Shown here piece by piece: positions 41,846-51,500 of a stretch of 64,000 nt of DNA. How positions within the stretch are numbered: the first letter of the stretch is position 1; every line of letters begins with the position of its first letter. Source of the DNA: a bacterium (GTDB lineage: Bacteria; Patescibacteriota; Gracilibacteria; UBA1369; GCA-2718715); contig JABJGM010000007.1 in the NCBI GenBank assembly GCA_018662325.1, positions 114,721-178,720 of the forward strand. Direction: 5' to 3'. A program made the translations under genes and the position numbers. The notes below the pieces were generated by a model. It was not told where the DNA came from, ran no database searches, and was given only the letters and a program-made list of their open reading frames with translations.

Positions 41846-44800
41846 TTTAAGTGGTGTAAGTTTTGCGGCAACGATTACTGTTAACAACAATACCGCTAGT
41901 AGTTGTAATTCTGATGGGGCAGGTAATTGTACAAGTTGTGATACGGATTCTGGAACACCGGGAGATCAATGTTCTTTACCGGCAGCGATTACATTTGCAA
42001 ATACTACTGCAGCAAGTGATACGATTGAATTTGATAATAGTTATAATATTGATATTGTAGGCAGTCTGCCTGCAATCACTGAAACTTTGGAGATTAATGG
42101 GGAATCTAATGCAATTCTTGTAAGTGGAGATTTAGCTACAAGTAGTATTGGATTTTCATATACAACAAATTCTAAGGGATCTTCTTTGAAAAATTTAACA
42201 GTTAATGAATTTGAAACACAAATAAAAATTGATGACATTGATGGAAAGGTAGGTGCTAGTTGTAATGAATATGTAACTTTAGAGAATTTAAAGGTAGGTA
42301 CTGATCTTACTGGTAACACTCCTTCAAATAATCAAACTGTTGGTTTTTATGCTATAGATTCTAAATGTATTAATGTAACAGGTTCAACTTTTGCGGTTTC
42401 AGGGTCAGGTTTTACTGATTATAATGTAAGACTTAATACAGTTGAGGACGTAACTTTTGATAATTCTAATATTGGTGTAACCACGAATAGAAATACTGCA
42501 GTTGATCAAGCGAAAAACTTTAACGCTGCATTCGTAACGAATTTAACAATTAAAAATTCTTATTTAAGTATTAATAGAGCAGCTAGTGATATTCTTGATT
42601 TACAAAATGTTACCGGCTTTATTTTAGCAAAATCTCACTTAGGATTTGACTCAAGTGGTGCTAAATTAGGAGCTTTTACTAAGATACTTGAAATGGATGC
42701 TGATATTGCAGGAATAACATCTCTAGGTGATTTAGAAACTAAGGATTATAGTGCGACTACAACTTGTACTGAGTCTAAAAGTAATATTTGTGAAAACTAT
42801 TTTGGGGGTTCTTCTTCAACAGATCTTGAATTACAAGGATCGGGGAATTATTTCCATGATAACCAGTTTTGTTCAAATGTAGCTCAAAATGCAGCTATTT
42901 CTGGTGGAGATGGAATAAAGATACTTAGAGGTTCTAGTTATAATAAGTTTGATGCGAATAAAATTGATGGATGTGAAAACAATGGTGTTTACATTGAGGA
43001 ATTTGATGCAGGTTCAGGTGTTTATGACCTAATTTTTAAGGATAACGAATTCGGTGAAAATATTACAAGTAAAATAGACACTGCTATAAATGTTAACGGT
43101 GCCGGGGTTGCAGATTATTTTGATGATGTAAATGATACTAATATATATGCAAATTTTACTATTGAGGGTGGTTTTATAAAAAATTCACAAACTGGAGTTT
43201 TAATAAATGATAACAACAATCTTACTAACTGGAATCAGAGGACTAAGTCATTAGTTTCTGATATTGAGATTAAAAACATTGCCTTTGGTACAGGCGTTAC
43301 TACCGGAGTTTCAGTTGGTGCAGATAAGAACTTTTCTGCAACTGATTATGCAATTTCTGATATATATTTAGAAGGAAATACTTTTCAGACCGTTACAAAT
43401 AAAGTTACCTATGCAGGAGGAGCTACAGCTGACAATCAAATTACACAACCAACCTTTGCAAGTGTTGGAGTTTCGGGTGATACATTAACCGTTTCTACAA
43501 CAGGTGGTACAGTTAACGCAGGAGAAGGTTGTGTGTTCCAGGTTTACTTTTCAAATACAAATGGAGATATTCAAAATTATTTGCAATCTTCAGGGGCTAC
43601 TTTAGTAAGTTTTGCAGACACTGCAGGTGCCTGTAATTTAAATAATCATACTTTTGATTTAAGTCCAATTACTAAAGTAGCAACAAGTTATTTTGGTTTA
43701 GTCCTTTCTCAGGGGTCTAGCAACAATAAACAGTCGCAAATTCCTCTTCAAACGACTAAAAATTTAACAACGCCAACGCCAAATTTAGCTGTTTCTGTAA
43801 CTGAAGTTGTTAACAATAATCTTATTCCTTATGATGCTGTAATTTCTTTGGATGGTTCGGGTTCTACTAATTATTCGACTTTGAATTTTGATTTAGATAC
43901 TAATTATAATTCAGATGGGGCTGGGGGATTAGATGATGATGTTGATATTACTCTAACAAGTGCATCACCAACTACTACCTTTAAATATTCAGATATTGCT
44001 ACTTATTTAAATAACAACCTATTAAACTCAATCTCTACTGCAAAAACAATTAAAATGACTGCTATAGGAGAGCTTGATGCTAGTACACAAAATACCGATT
44101 TAACAGTTTTTCGGGCAAATTCTTTTGTGATTCCAGCTAGTGCTAGTTCACCAGCTTCTGTAACAATTACTAATTCAAGTTTGATTCCAGCTGGAGTAGA
44201 TTTCTCTTTAGATTATGGAGATGGATCTGCTGCTGTAACAACCTCACAAGTTACTTTTAGTAAAACATATACAAATCCAGGAGAGTATAATATTGTTTTA
44301 ACTCTTACAGATTCAAATGATGGGACTCAAGTTCATACTAATACTGTTACAGTTGCGGCTACTCAAACGCCAACCGCTGATTTCACAGTTAGTAGCAACG
44401 CTTTAGTGACAACGGTTGATCAAAATAATTCAACTGGTTTTGGACTCTCTTACTCTTGGGATTTTGATACAGCTACTGATTCAAGTGGAAATGGAATAGC
44501 CGATGATGATGTTGATTCAACTTTAGCTACCCCAAATAATACTTATGCACAAGATGGTACTTACACGATTAAACTTACAGTAACTAATCCAAGTGGAACA
44601 GTTTCTACCAATAAAAATATTACTGTCCACGGGCAAGCTCCTTCAAACTTAGATTTTACCTTTACAGCAGGAACTCTTTATCCAAACGACAATGTTACTT
44701 TTGAACCAACAGCAACTGACGCAGTTAGCTACTCTTGGGATTTTGATGATATTACCGATTCAACAGATGTGAATGACCCAAATGCAAATAATGGAATTGT

Positions 44801-46952
44801 AAATGATGATATACAATCTGTATTACAAAAACCAACTACAACTTATCCTATAGATGGTACATACAATGTAATTTTTAGAGCTACAAACTCCGCAGGAACA
44901 ACAACTTTAACTAAACCAGTTACAATTTCACCAGTTCCAGCACCATCTGGTGGAGGTGGAGGAGGAAGTTCTGTTTCTTATAATCCTCCCTCAACTTCCA
45001 TTAGTCAAGCTGCACAAGATAATGATAATCAGAATAATGAAGATGATGGAACTCAAGAAGGTGATGCCTTGCAAGAAGGTGATGCCTCGCAAGAAGGTGA
45101 TCAATCCAGCGAAGTTGATCAATCTAACGAATTAGACCAGTCTAACGAAGGTGACCAATCTAACGAAACAGATCAGTCCAACGAAGGTGATGAGTCCAAC
45201 GAAGTTGATCAATCCAATGAAGGTGATCAATCTAATTTAAATCAAATTGCTGATAATTTTGTTTTTAATCCTGATTTTGCACAAGATTTATCAGTTAATC
45301 AAAATGAAAATAATGAGCCGAATCAAGTCTTAGACCCAGAGGGTTTAAATGAAAGTTTGCCAAAAGATTTAAATCTTAGTGATTCTATTGATCAAAACCA
45401 GGATGATGATTCTCAAACCCAATCTGAGGATAATAATATTGGTGAAAATTATATGGGTGCGCTAATCGACAATGATAATCAAGAGTCTACTCAAACTCAA
45501 GAATATGTACCAGCGCCTCAACCATTAAAATCAGGAGAAGAATTAACTCAGTTGTTTGGTACTCAATCGAAAATTGATTTATCAAATATTGAATCAGATG
45601 TAGTTGAATCTACAGATGAAGGTCAAGAGGTTAATAAAGAAGTTAGAAAAGCAAGAAGTTCTAAAAAAGCGATAGCTATTCAAGAAGCAATTCAAGAAAG
45701 TGATCAAGTTAAACAAGAAGATAAGCAGGTGATTGCTAAACTTGAAATTGATCAAGAGCAGAGGATTGAAAAATCAATTCAAGCCTTAGATGAAATTGAG
45801 CAAAAAGAAGTTAGCCAGGAAGAAAAACAAATTGAAATTTCTTTGAATTCAGATGGAGACTTCTGTACGGATATCTATGAAAGATCAATCGGAACAGATC
45901 CATTTACAGCAGGGGATTGTGGTATTAAAGAGCAAGTTTATGTTAATAACCCACTTCAGGCTGGTCAAAACATTCTTCTATTAGCTAAAGAAAAAGAAGT
46001 TGTACCAACCGATAACTTTATATTAAATGGTATGATTGAGGGGTATGATGAGAATCCAATTGAAGATGTATGTTTTTATGTTGAGACAGCTGTAGATTAC
46101 AGACTAGCTGGATGTTCGCAAGTCGATCAAAATGGTAACTTTATATATTATAACGATCTAGAGTTAACAAACCCTTTATCGTTTAAAGCTGAAAGTCAAA
46201 TTCAAGCTTCGGATATTACAAAAGGAAATCAGTTTAAAATTGTTGCTGAATCCAGAGATGGTTCGTATAAATCAATGCCAATCGAAGTTGAAATCGATAT
46301 TACTAAGAAAAAAGATATCCCAACTTTAGTTTCTTTTGCAGGAGTTGATGGAAGCGAAATACAAATGTCTAAAGATTTATTAACCAATTTAGAGACTGTT
46401 CAGGTTTCAGGTGACGAAGTGGCAGCTGTATTAGATATTGGTACTTACGCCAAAGGTGTAGTGAATTTTCAATCTTTATTATTCTCAACAGCTAGTTTAA
46501 CAAGTTCAACTTCTGGTGTGATTCAAGTTGTACCACCGGAAAACTATGAATTTAAACCTGGAACTAAACATACTTTTTCAGCCTTTGCGGAAAGTTTAAT
46601 TGATCCGACTATTAAATCTGAAGCTCTTAAAATTAATTTTGAAATTGTAGGTTCTAAATTGCTTTTAGTAAGTAAGAATTTCATTCAAGACTACTATCTA
46701 TATATATTAGGTCTGATTCTAGTGGCAGCTTTAGGTGTTACTTCTAAGAAAGCTTTAGGTAAAATCCAAGGTAATAAAAAAGAAGTTTTAGATCTAGATG
46801 AGCTTCAAGCTAAAGAAATCTCGGATCATGAGATTGAACAAAGTGGACTTTCTTCATTGGGTGAAAAAGTTGAAGGAAAACTTGAAATTGATGATTCCTC
46901 TGTAAAAGAAGGGGAGGAATTAGCCAAGAGAAATAAAAAGAGTCTTTTATAA
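41793..46952 (+). CDS. Large PKD-domain, β-helix surface protein with C-terminal anchor
   Basis: 1719 residues. Signal peptide ~1-25. Residues ~26-560 are Asn/Thr/Gly-rich with periodic strands ('ENYFGGSSSTDLELQGSGNYFHDNQF'), typical of a right-handed parallel β-helix. At least two PKD domains follow (~858-945 and ~953-1040), both with the 'SYSWDFD' signature. Then comes a Gly-run, a long acidic Asn/Gln/Glu linker with (DQSNE-x) repeats (45090-45240), a thrombospondin-3-like Ca motif ('NSDGDFCTDIYERSIGTDPF', ~1351), a β-domain and a membrane helix (~1632-1652). A cell-surface adhesin or glycan-binding protein is the best guess. Same C-terminal plan as its upstream neighbour, so the two probably form a pair. 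Confidence 0.78.
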   Translation: MKVTKYLKILILAIALTSLSGVSFAATITVNNNTASSCNSDGAGNCTSCDTDSGTPGDQCSLPAAITFANTTAASDTIEFDNSYNIDIVGSLPAITETLEINGESNAILVSGDLATSSIGFSYTTNSKGSSLKNLTVNEFETQIKIDDIDGKVGASCNEYVTLENLKVGTDLTGNTPSNNQTVGFYAIDSKCINVTGSTFAVSGSGFTDYNVRLNTVEDVTFDNSNIGVTTNRNTAVDQAKNFNAAFVTNLTIKNSYLSINRAASDILDLQNVTGFILAKSHLGFDSSGAKLGAFTKILEMDADIAGITSLGDLETKDYSATTTCTESKSNICENYFGGSSSTDLELQGSGNYFHDNQFCSNVAQNAAISGGDGIKILRGSSYNKFDANKIDGCENNGVYIEEFDAGSGVYDLIFKDNEFGENITSKIDTAINVNGAGVADYFDDVNDTNIYANFTIEGGFIKNSQTGVLINDNNNLTNWNQRTKSLVSDIEIKNIAFGTGVTTGVSVGADKNFSATDYAISDIYLEGNTFQTVTNKVTYAGGATADNQITQPTFASVGVSGDTLTVSTTGGTVNAGEGCVFQVYFSNTNGDIQNYLQSSGATLVSFADTAGACNLNNHTFDLSPITKVATSYFGLVLSQGSSNNKQSQIPLQTTKNLTTPTPNLAVSVTEVVNNNLIPYDAVISLDGSGSTNYSTLNFDLDTNYNSDGAGGLDDDVDITLTSASPTTTFKYSDIATYLNNNLLNSISTAKTIKMTAIGELDASTQNTDLTVFRANSFVIPASASSPASVTITNSSLIPAGVDFSLDYGDGSAAVTTSQVTFSKTYTNPGEYNIVLTLTDSNDGTQVHTNTVTVAATQTPTADFTVSSNALVTTVDQNNSTGFGLSYSWDFDTATDSSGNGIADDDVDSTLATPNNTYAQDGTYTIKLTVTNPSGTVSTNKNITVHGQAPSNLDFTFTAGTLYPNDNVTFEPTATDAVSYSWDFDDITDSTDVNDPNANNGIVNDDIQSVLQKPTTTYPIDGTYNVIFRATNSAGTTTLTKPVTISPVPAPSGGGGGGSSVSYNPPSTSISQAAQDNDNQNNEDDGTQEGDALQEGDASQEGDQSSEVDQSNELDQSNEGDQSNETDQSNEGDESNEVDQSNEGDQSNLNQIADNFVFNPDFAQDLSVNQNENNEPNQVLDPEGLNESLPKDLNLSDSIDQNQDDDSQTQSEDNNIGENYMGALIDNDNQESTQTQEYVPAPQPLKSGEELTQLFGTQSKIDLSNIESDVVESTDEGQEVNKEVRKARSSKKAIAIQEAIQESDQVKQEDKQVIAKLEIDQEQRIEKSIQALDEIEQKEVSQEEKQIEISLNSDGDFCTDIYERSIGTDPFTAGDCGIKEQVYVNNPLQAGQNILLLAKEKEVVPTDNFILNGMIEGYDENPIEDVCFYVETAVDYRLAGCSQVDQNGNFIYYNDLELTNPLSFKAESQIQASDITKGNQFKIVAESRDGSYKSMPIEVEIDITKKKDIPTLVSFAGVDGSEIQMSKDLLTNLETVQVSGDEVAAVLDIGTYAKGVVNFQSLLFSTASLTSSTSGVIQVVPPENYEFKPGTKHTFSAFAESLIDPTIKSEALKINFEIVGSKLLLVSKNFIQDYYLYILGLILVAALGVTSKKALGKIQGNKKEVLDLDELQAKEISDHEIEQSGLSSLGEKVEGKLEIDDSSVKEGEELAKRNKKSLL

Positions 46953-46982
46953 GAAATTCAAAAAATAGCTTCTGGGCTTGCA

Positions 46983-47025
46983 AGATTGCAAAAATCGATA
47001 TAAGATGATTGCAATCTAATTTTTT
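46983..47025 (+). promoter_or_regulatory. Inverted repeat with T-run directly before dnaJ
   Basis: AGATTGCAA (46983-46991) and TTGCAATCT (47009-47017) are a perfect 9-base inverted repeat with a 17-base spacer, followed by AATTTTTT and then the dnaJ ATG at 47028. It may be a terminator for the upstream gene or a repressor site for dnaJ in the manner of CIRCE, whose sequence and spacing differ. Confidence 0.5.
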
Positions 47026-47027
47026 AT

Positions 47028-48152
47028 ATGTCTGATTTATATTCCATTTTAGGAGTTCAAAAAGGAGCATCCCAAGACGAAGTAAAAAAATCATACAGAA
47101 GACTCGCAAATAAATATCATCCAGATAAGACTAAAGGAGATAAAGCTAAAGAGGAAAAATTCAAAGAAGTTCAAAAAGCTTATGAGGTTTTATCAGACCC
47201 TCAAAAAAGACAACAATACGATGCCTTTGGTTCACAAGGCGGTCCAGGTATGGGAGGAGGAATGGGATTTGATCCTAGAGACTTCGCTCAAAACTTTGGT
47301 GGAGCTGAGGCTTTCTCTGATATTTTTGAAGCTTTCTTTGGAGGAGGCTCGCAAAGAGGAAGATCAAAAAGCACAAAAAGCCAATCTATTCCAGGAGAGG
47401 ATATTCGAATTTCTTTAAAGATTGATTTTTTAGATTCAGTATTTGGAAAAGAAGCAAGGATAAATTTAAAAAGAATTGTAAAGTGTGAATCTTGCGGTGG
47501 ATCCGGAGCAGAAAAAGGTTCAAAAATTGTAACCTGTCAAAATTGTAAAGGACAGGGGACTATTAAAGAAGTTCGACAAACATTACTTGGACAAATGGTT
47601 GCATCTAAGGTTTGTCATGTTTGTAACGGAGAAGGTAAAGTTCCAGAAAAAAGATGTTCAAAATGTAATGGTCACAAAAGACATTCTGTAAATCAAGAAA
47701 TTACAGTTAAGATTCCAGCTGGAATTAAATCCGGCAGTTCAATTCGTCTGAAAGGTAAAGGTAACGAAGGTATCCAATCCTTAGATGGAGATTTATATGT
47801 ACAAATTGTAGTAGAAGATTCTAAAAAGTTTATTCGCCAAGATTATGATATTTATACTAAATGTAATATTTCTGTGATTCAAGCTGTGCTTGGAGACGAA
47901 ATTCAAATTGAAACAGTTCATGGGCTTGAGACTATTGAAATACCACCTGGATCAGAACATGGTAAACAAATTATCTTAAAAGGTCTTGGTGTTCCAGTTT
48001 TAGGTCAAAAAGACAAAAGGGGTAATCACATTGTGGTTTTACAAATTGATATTCCTAAAAAGATATCCAAAAAAGAAAGAGGATTATATTTAGAGTTAGC
48101 CAAAGAATCTGGCTTAGAGATCAAACCTGGTAAGTCTGGACTACTATGGTAA
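47028..48152 (+). CDS. dnaJ: Chaperone protein DnaJ (Hsp40)
   Basis: 374 residues. The J domain has HPD ('[11 protein letters not shown]'), then comes a Gly/Phe-rich stretch ('[13 protein letters not shown]'). The zinc-binding region holds four CxxCxGxG-type motifs ([32 protein letters not shown]; the last is slightly altered), and the C-terminal substrate-binding domains and '[21 protein letters not shown]' are typical. DnaJ delivers clients to DnaK and stimulates its ATPase. dnaK and grpE are not in the window. No Shine-Dalgarno is present. A 9-base inverted repeat ends 10 bases before the ATG. Confidence 0.96.
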   Translation: MSDLYSILGVQKGASQDEVKKSYRRLANKYHPDKTKGDKAKEEKFKEVQKAYEVLSDPQKRQQYDAFGSQGGPGMGGGMGFDPRDFAQNFGGAEAFSDIFEAFFGGGSQRGRSKSTKSQSIPGEDIRISLKIDFLDSVFGKEARINLKRIVKCESCGGSGAEKGSKIVTCQNCKGQGTIKEVRQTLLGQMVASKVCHVCNGEGKVPEKRCSKCNGHKRHSVNQEITVKIPAGIKSGSSIRLKGKGNEGIQSLDGDLYVQIVVEDSKKFIRQDYDIYTKCNISVIQAVLGDEIQIETVHGLETIEIPPGSEHGKQIILKGLGVPVLGQKDKRGNHIVVLQIDIPKKISKKERGLYLELAKESGLEIKPGKSGLLW

Positions 48153-48579
48153 AGCCATAGATGTGCAAATCTGTCTAATCAACTTTGTAACACACTAAAA
48201 TTTCGCACGTATATATATGCGAAGTCAATATTTGTTTTACACAAGTCTTGTTGCCTTAAGCCAAAGCTTAAAACTGACTAGCCAAATTAAGGAAAATATC
48301 CTATGACTAATCAAAAGTCTTGCAAAGTGCTTGGTAGACCTGTAAATTAGACTTTGTATACTAACGAAAGCAACGAAACCAAATCAACACACTAGATTTT
48401 ATCTAATGACCTTTGAAAGACCGGGATACGAAAAGTAAAGAAAATAATTTTTTATAAAAAACATTATTTAGGAATAAATCCTTACATCATGGATTTGTAG
48501 TCTAAGCCTAAATAATGAGTGAAATAAAATTAGACAAAAAAATATATATAACTAACTTATAATGAAAGGAGCTATTACT
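48153..48579 (+). promoter_or_regulatory. Long structured 5' leader of the S-layer-like mRNA
   Basis: About 420 bases with no convincing reading frame. Four perfect stems can be seen: TTCGCA/TGCGAA around the ATATAT run near 48203-48225; TTAAGC/GCTTAA with a CAAA loop near 48258-48275; AAAGTCT (48314-48320) with AGACTTT (48349-48355); and CATTATTTAGG (48462-48472) with CCTAAATAATG (48507-48517), which encloses AAATCC/GGATTT (48476-48481/48491-48496). The leader ends in AAAGGAG (48565-48571). It does not match tmRNA, RNase P, 6S or SRP RNA. Most likely it stabilises or controls a very abundant mRNA. Confidence 0.6.
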
Positions 48580-51500
48580 ATGAATACTTCATTCTTAAGA
48601 ATTAAGAAAGCTGTTGCAGCTTTCGCACTTGGTTCTTTGCTTGCTACATTCGCAGCAACACCTATCGCTTTAGCGGATTCACATCCAGACTGGGCTAGAG
48701 GTGATGATATGAATGTTGGAGCAACTCAAGCCAATAGATGCGAAGCTCTAGCTATTGCATTATTAAATGCAGGTTACGAATCAACTGAAGCTGACGCTGA
48801 AGCTGCTAGTAACTTTGAAGACATTGAAGGTCAATGTCAACAAGATGTTGGACTAGGTGTTCAACTAGGTGCTATTAACGCCGAAGGAAAAACTATGTAC
48901 AACGGTGACGCATTAGTACAAAGAACTGAATTTGTTCTAATGATCACTAGATTATTACAAGACGAAATGGATGCTAGAATCTTAGCTGGTGAAGAAGTTG
49001 CAGATTTATCTGAAACTCACACTGCTGAATTAGAAGCTAGTACTCATTCAGGATGGGATACAAAAGTATTCTCTACTGACGCTGAAGGAAACGAAGTTGA
49101 ATTAGATATGTTCCAAGTTTGGGCTAGATCTATTCATTTCAACCTTATCAAAGGTGAAAACAACGGAGAATTCCTAAACCCAGAAGGTGCTCTTAACGGT
49201 TACCAAGCTTCTACTGTTGCTGACAGAGCTGCAGAAAGCTTCGAACTAACTGAAGAATACTCTTCTGCAGGTACTGAAACTGAAGGTCCTGACGATGAAA
49301 CAACTCCAGAAGAATCAACTCCAGAAGTTGAAGCTGACGGTGGTGACTTAATGGTTAGCCTTTCAGACAACTCTCCAGAGTCTGCTGATGTTCCAAATAA
49401 AGCTGCAAATGTTGAAGTTGCTGCATTTACATTAAGATCTTCTTCTGAAGATACTAATGTTTCTTCTATTACTGTAAAAAGAGGTGGATTCGGTGATGAT
49501 GCTACTATTTCAAGAGTTGCTTTGTTTGACTCAGAAGGTAATAGAATTTCTAGATCTACTACATTAAATAGTGATGATGAAGCTACTTTAAATTTATTAG
49601 GTGGTGGAATGACTATTGATTCTGGTGATTCTTTAGATGTTGTTTTAGTTGCTTCTATTGGTAACGCTGCTTCAGCTGGAGATGAATTTAATTTCTCTGT
49701 TTTATCAGTTGATTCTAACGCATCAAGTACTGATATTAAAGATACTACTTCTAATACTCATGAAGTTAAATCTGTTGAAGCTAATTCATTAGTAGTTAAA
49801 GCTGATGGAATGCCTGCTGACGTTAAAGTTGGTGAAACTGAATCTGAAATTGTAAAATTTCAATTAAGCGCTGGTGCTAACGTTGATGCAGATGAAAATG
49901 GTGTTGCTAATGAAGCAGTTAATTCTGATTCAGATGTTTTCTTCCATGGGATTACTCTTAGACAACAAGGTACTGTTGACGAAGATCAAGTTGCTAACTT
50001 CAAACTTTACGTAGATAATGAAATGGTGGCTGAAGCAGGTTCAATGGTTAATGATTATTTAACTTTTGATCTTGAAACTCCATACTTAATCGAAGATGGT
50101 GAAAGTGAATCAGCTCATATTACTGCTGATATATTAGGTGGTCCAGGTAAAACTATGTACTTCCAAATTGATGATGAACTAGATATTAGAGCTACTGATA
50201 GCACTTATGGTGTTGGTGCTCAAACTGAAGATTTAGATTTTGATGCAGGAAATGATAACACAAGTTCTGCTGAAAGAGTTGATATCTTAGCTGGTGAATT
50301 ATCTATTATCAAAAGAGATGTAGAAAATGATGAGTTTACTAGAAATATTGAAAACTTTGAATTAGGTTCAATTGAAATTGTATCTGGTTCTGGGAAACAA
50401 TTAATTTTAGAAAAGATTGCTTTAAGCCTTAAAAATACTCAATCTACTAACAATATTACTTTAGACAATGTATTCAAAACTGGTACATTTGAAGTAGTAG
50501 TTAAAAGAAATGGTAATTCTGCAGGAACTTACTCTCTTACTGAAGCTAACTTAAATTCTAGATCAGCTACATTAACTGATACTTCTCTTAATATTAAATT
50601 ACCAGATACAGGTACAACTGTTCTAACTTTTAGAGGTGATTTACAAGAAACAATTGCAAACATTGCAAATGTTACTCTTAAAACACAAATTACTAACATT
50701 GGTAATGCTGATAGTGCAGTATCTGGACTATACATAAAAGAAGATGATGACAATAACGCAGTAACTGATATTACTCCTGGTTCAATAACGTTCCAAGATC
50801 TTAGAGGTGTTGATGCAAGTATTGCTTTAACTGCTGTAAATATATCTTCTACTAAAAACGTAGTAGTTGGTTCAACTGGTGTAGTAGCTGGTGAATTCAA
50901 CGTAGAAGCTACTGATGCTTCTTATGCAGATGTAGACAGATTAGTTTTCGATGCATCTGCTGATGTTACTGATAACGTAGGTCAAGAACTGCAAACTGTT
51001 ACTATTACAGCTGCTGGTGCTGCCGCTAATGGTACTGTAGGGTTTGAAGTTGGTAACGATAAATGTGTTATTGCCCAAGCAGATATAGCTACAGCTACAC
51101 TTAATGCTGCTGGTGCAACTAACTTAATTGCTTTAATTAATGATGCAGCTAACACTTCATGTGCTAGCTTTACAGCTGCTGAAACTTCAACTGCAGGTGA
51201 TGCTGCTTTTACGCTTTCATACTCTGGAAACCAAGAAGCTGCTACTTACACTGTAAATAGAGATGCTGATGCTGGTAATGGTGATAATGATTTTGAAGCA
51301 ACTGTTAACGATGCAACTACTGCTGATACAGTATTAGATAAATCTCGTGTATCTACTGCTTACTTATACATTGACTCTTACAATCCTGAAGAACCAATGA
51401 CTAACCTTATTGCAGAAGAAAATGCTTCTTCTTTCTCTAGTGGTGTTATTGACTTCAACGATTTTGATTCAAATAGTGAACATGTAACTGGTGGTGAAGT

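Noticed and set aside
48153..48579. tmRNA, RNase P, 6S or SRP RNA in the long leader
   Set aside because: None of the conserved core sequences of those RNAs could be found; only unassigned stem-loops.
48562..48579. ATG at 48562 as the start of the S-layer-like gene
   Set aside because: The only good Shine-Dalgarno lies after it and fits the ATG at 48580, which also gives a better signal peptide.
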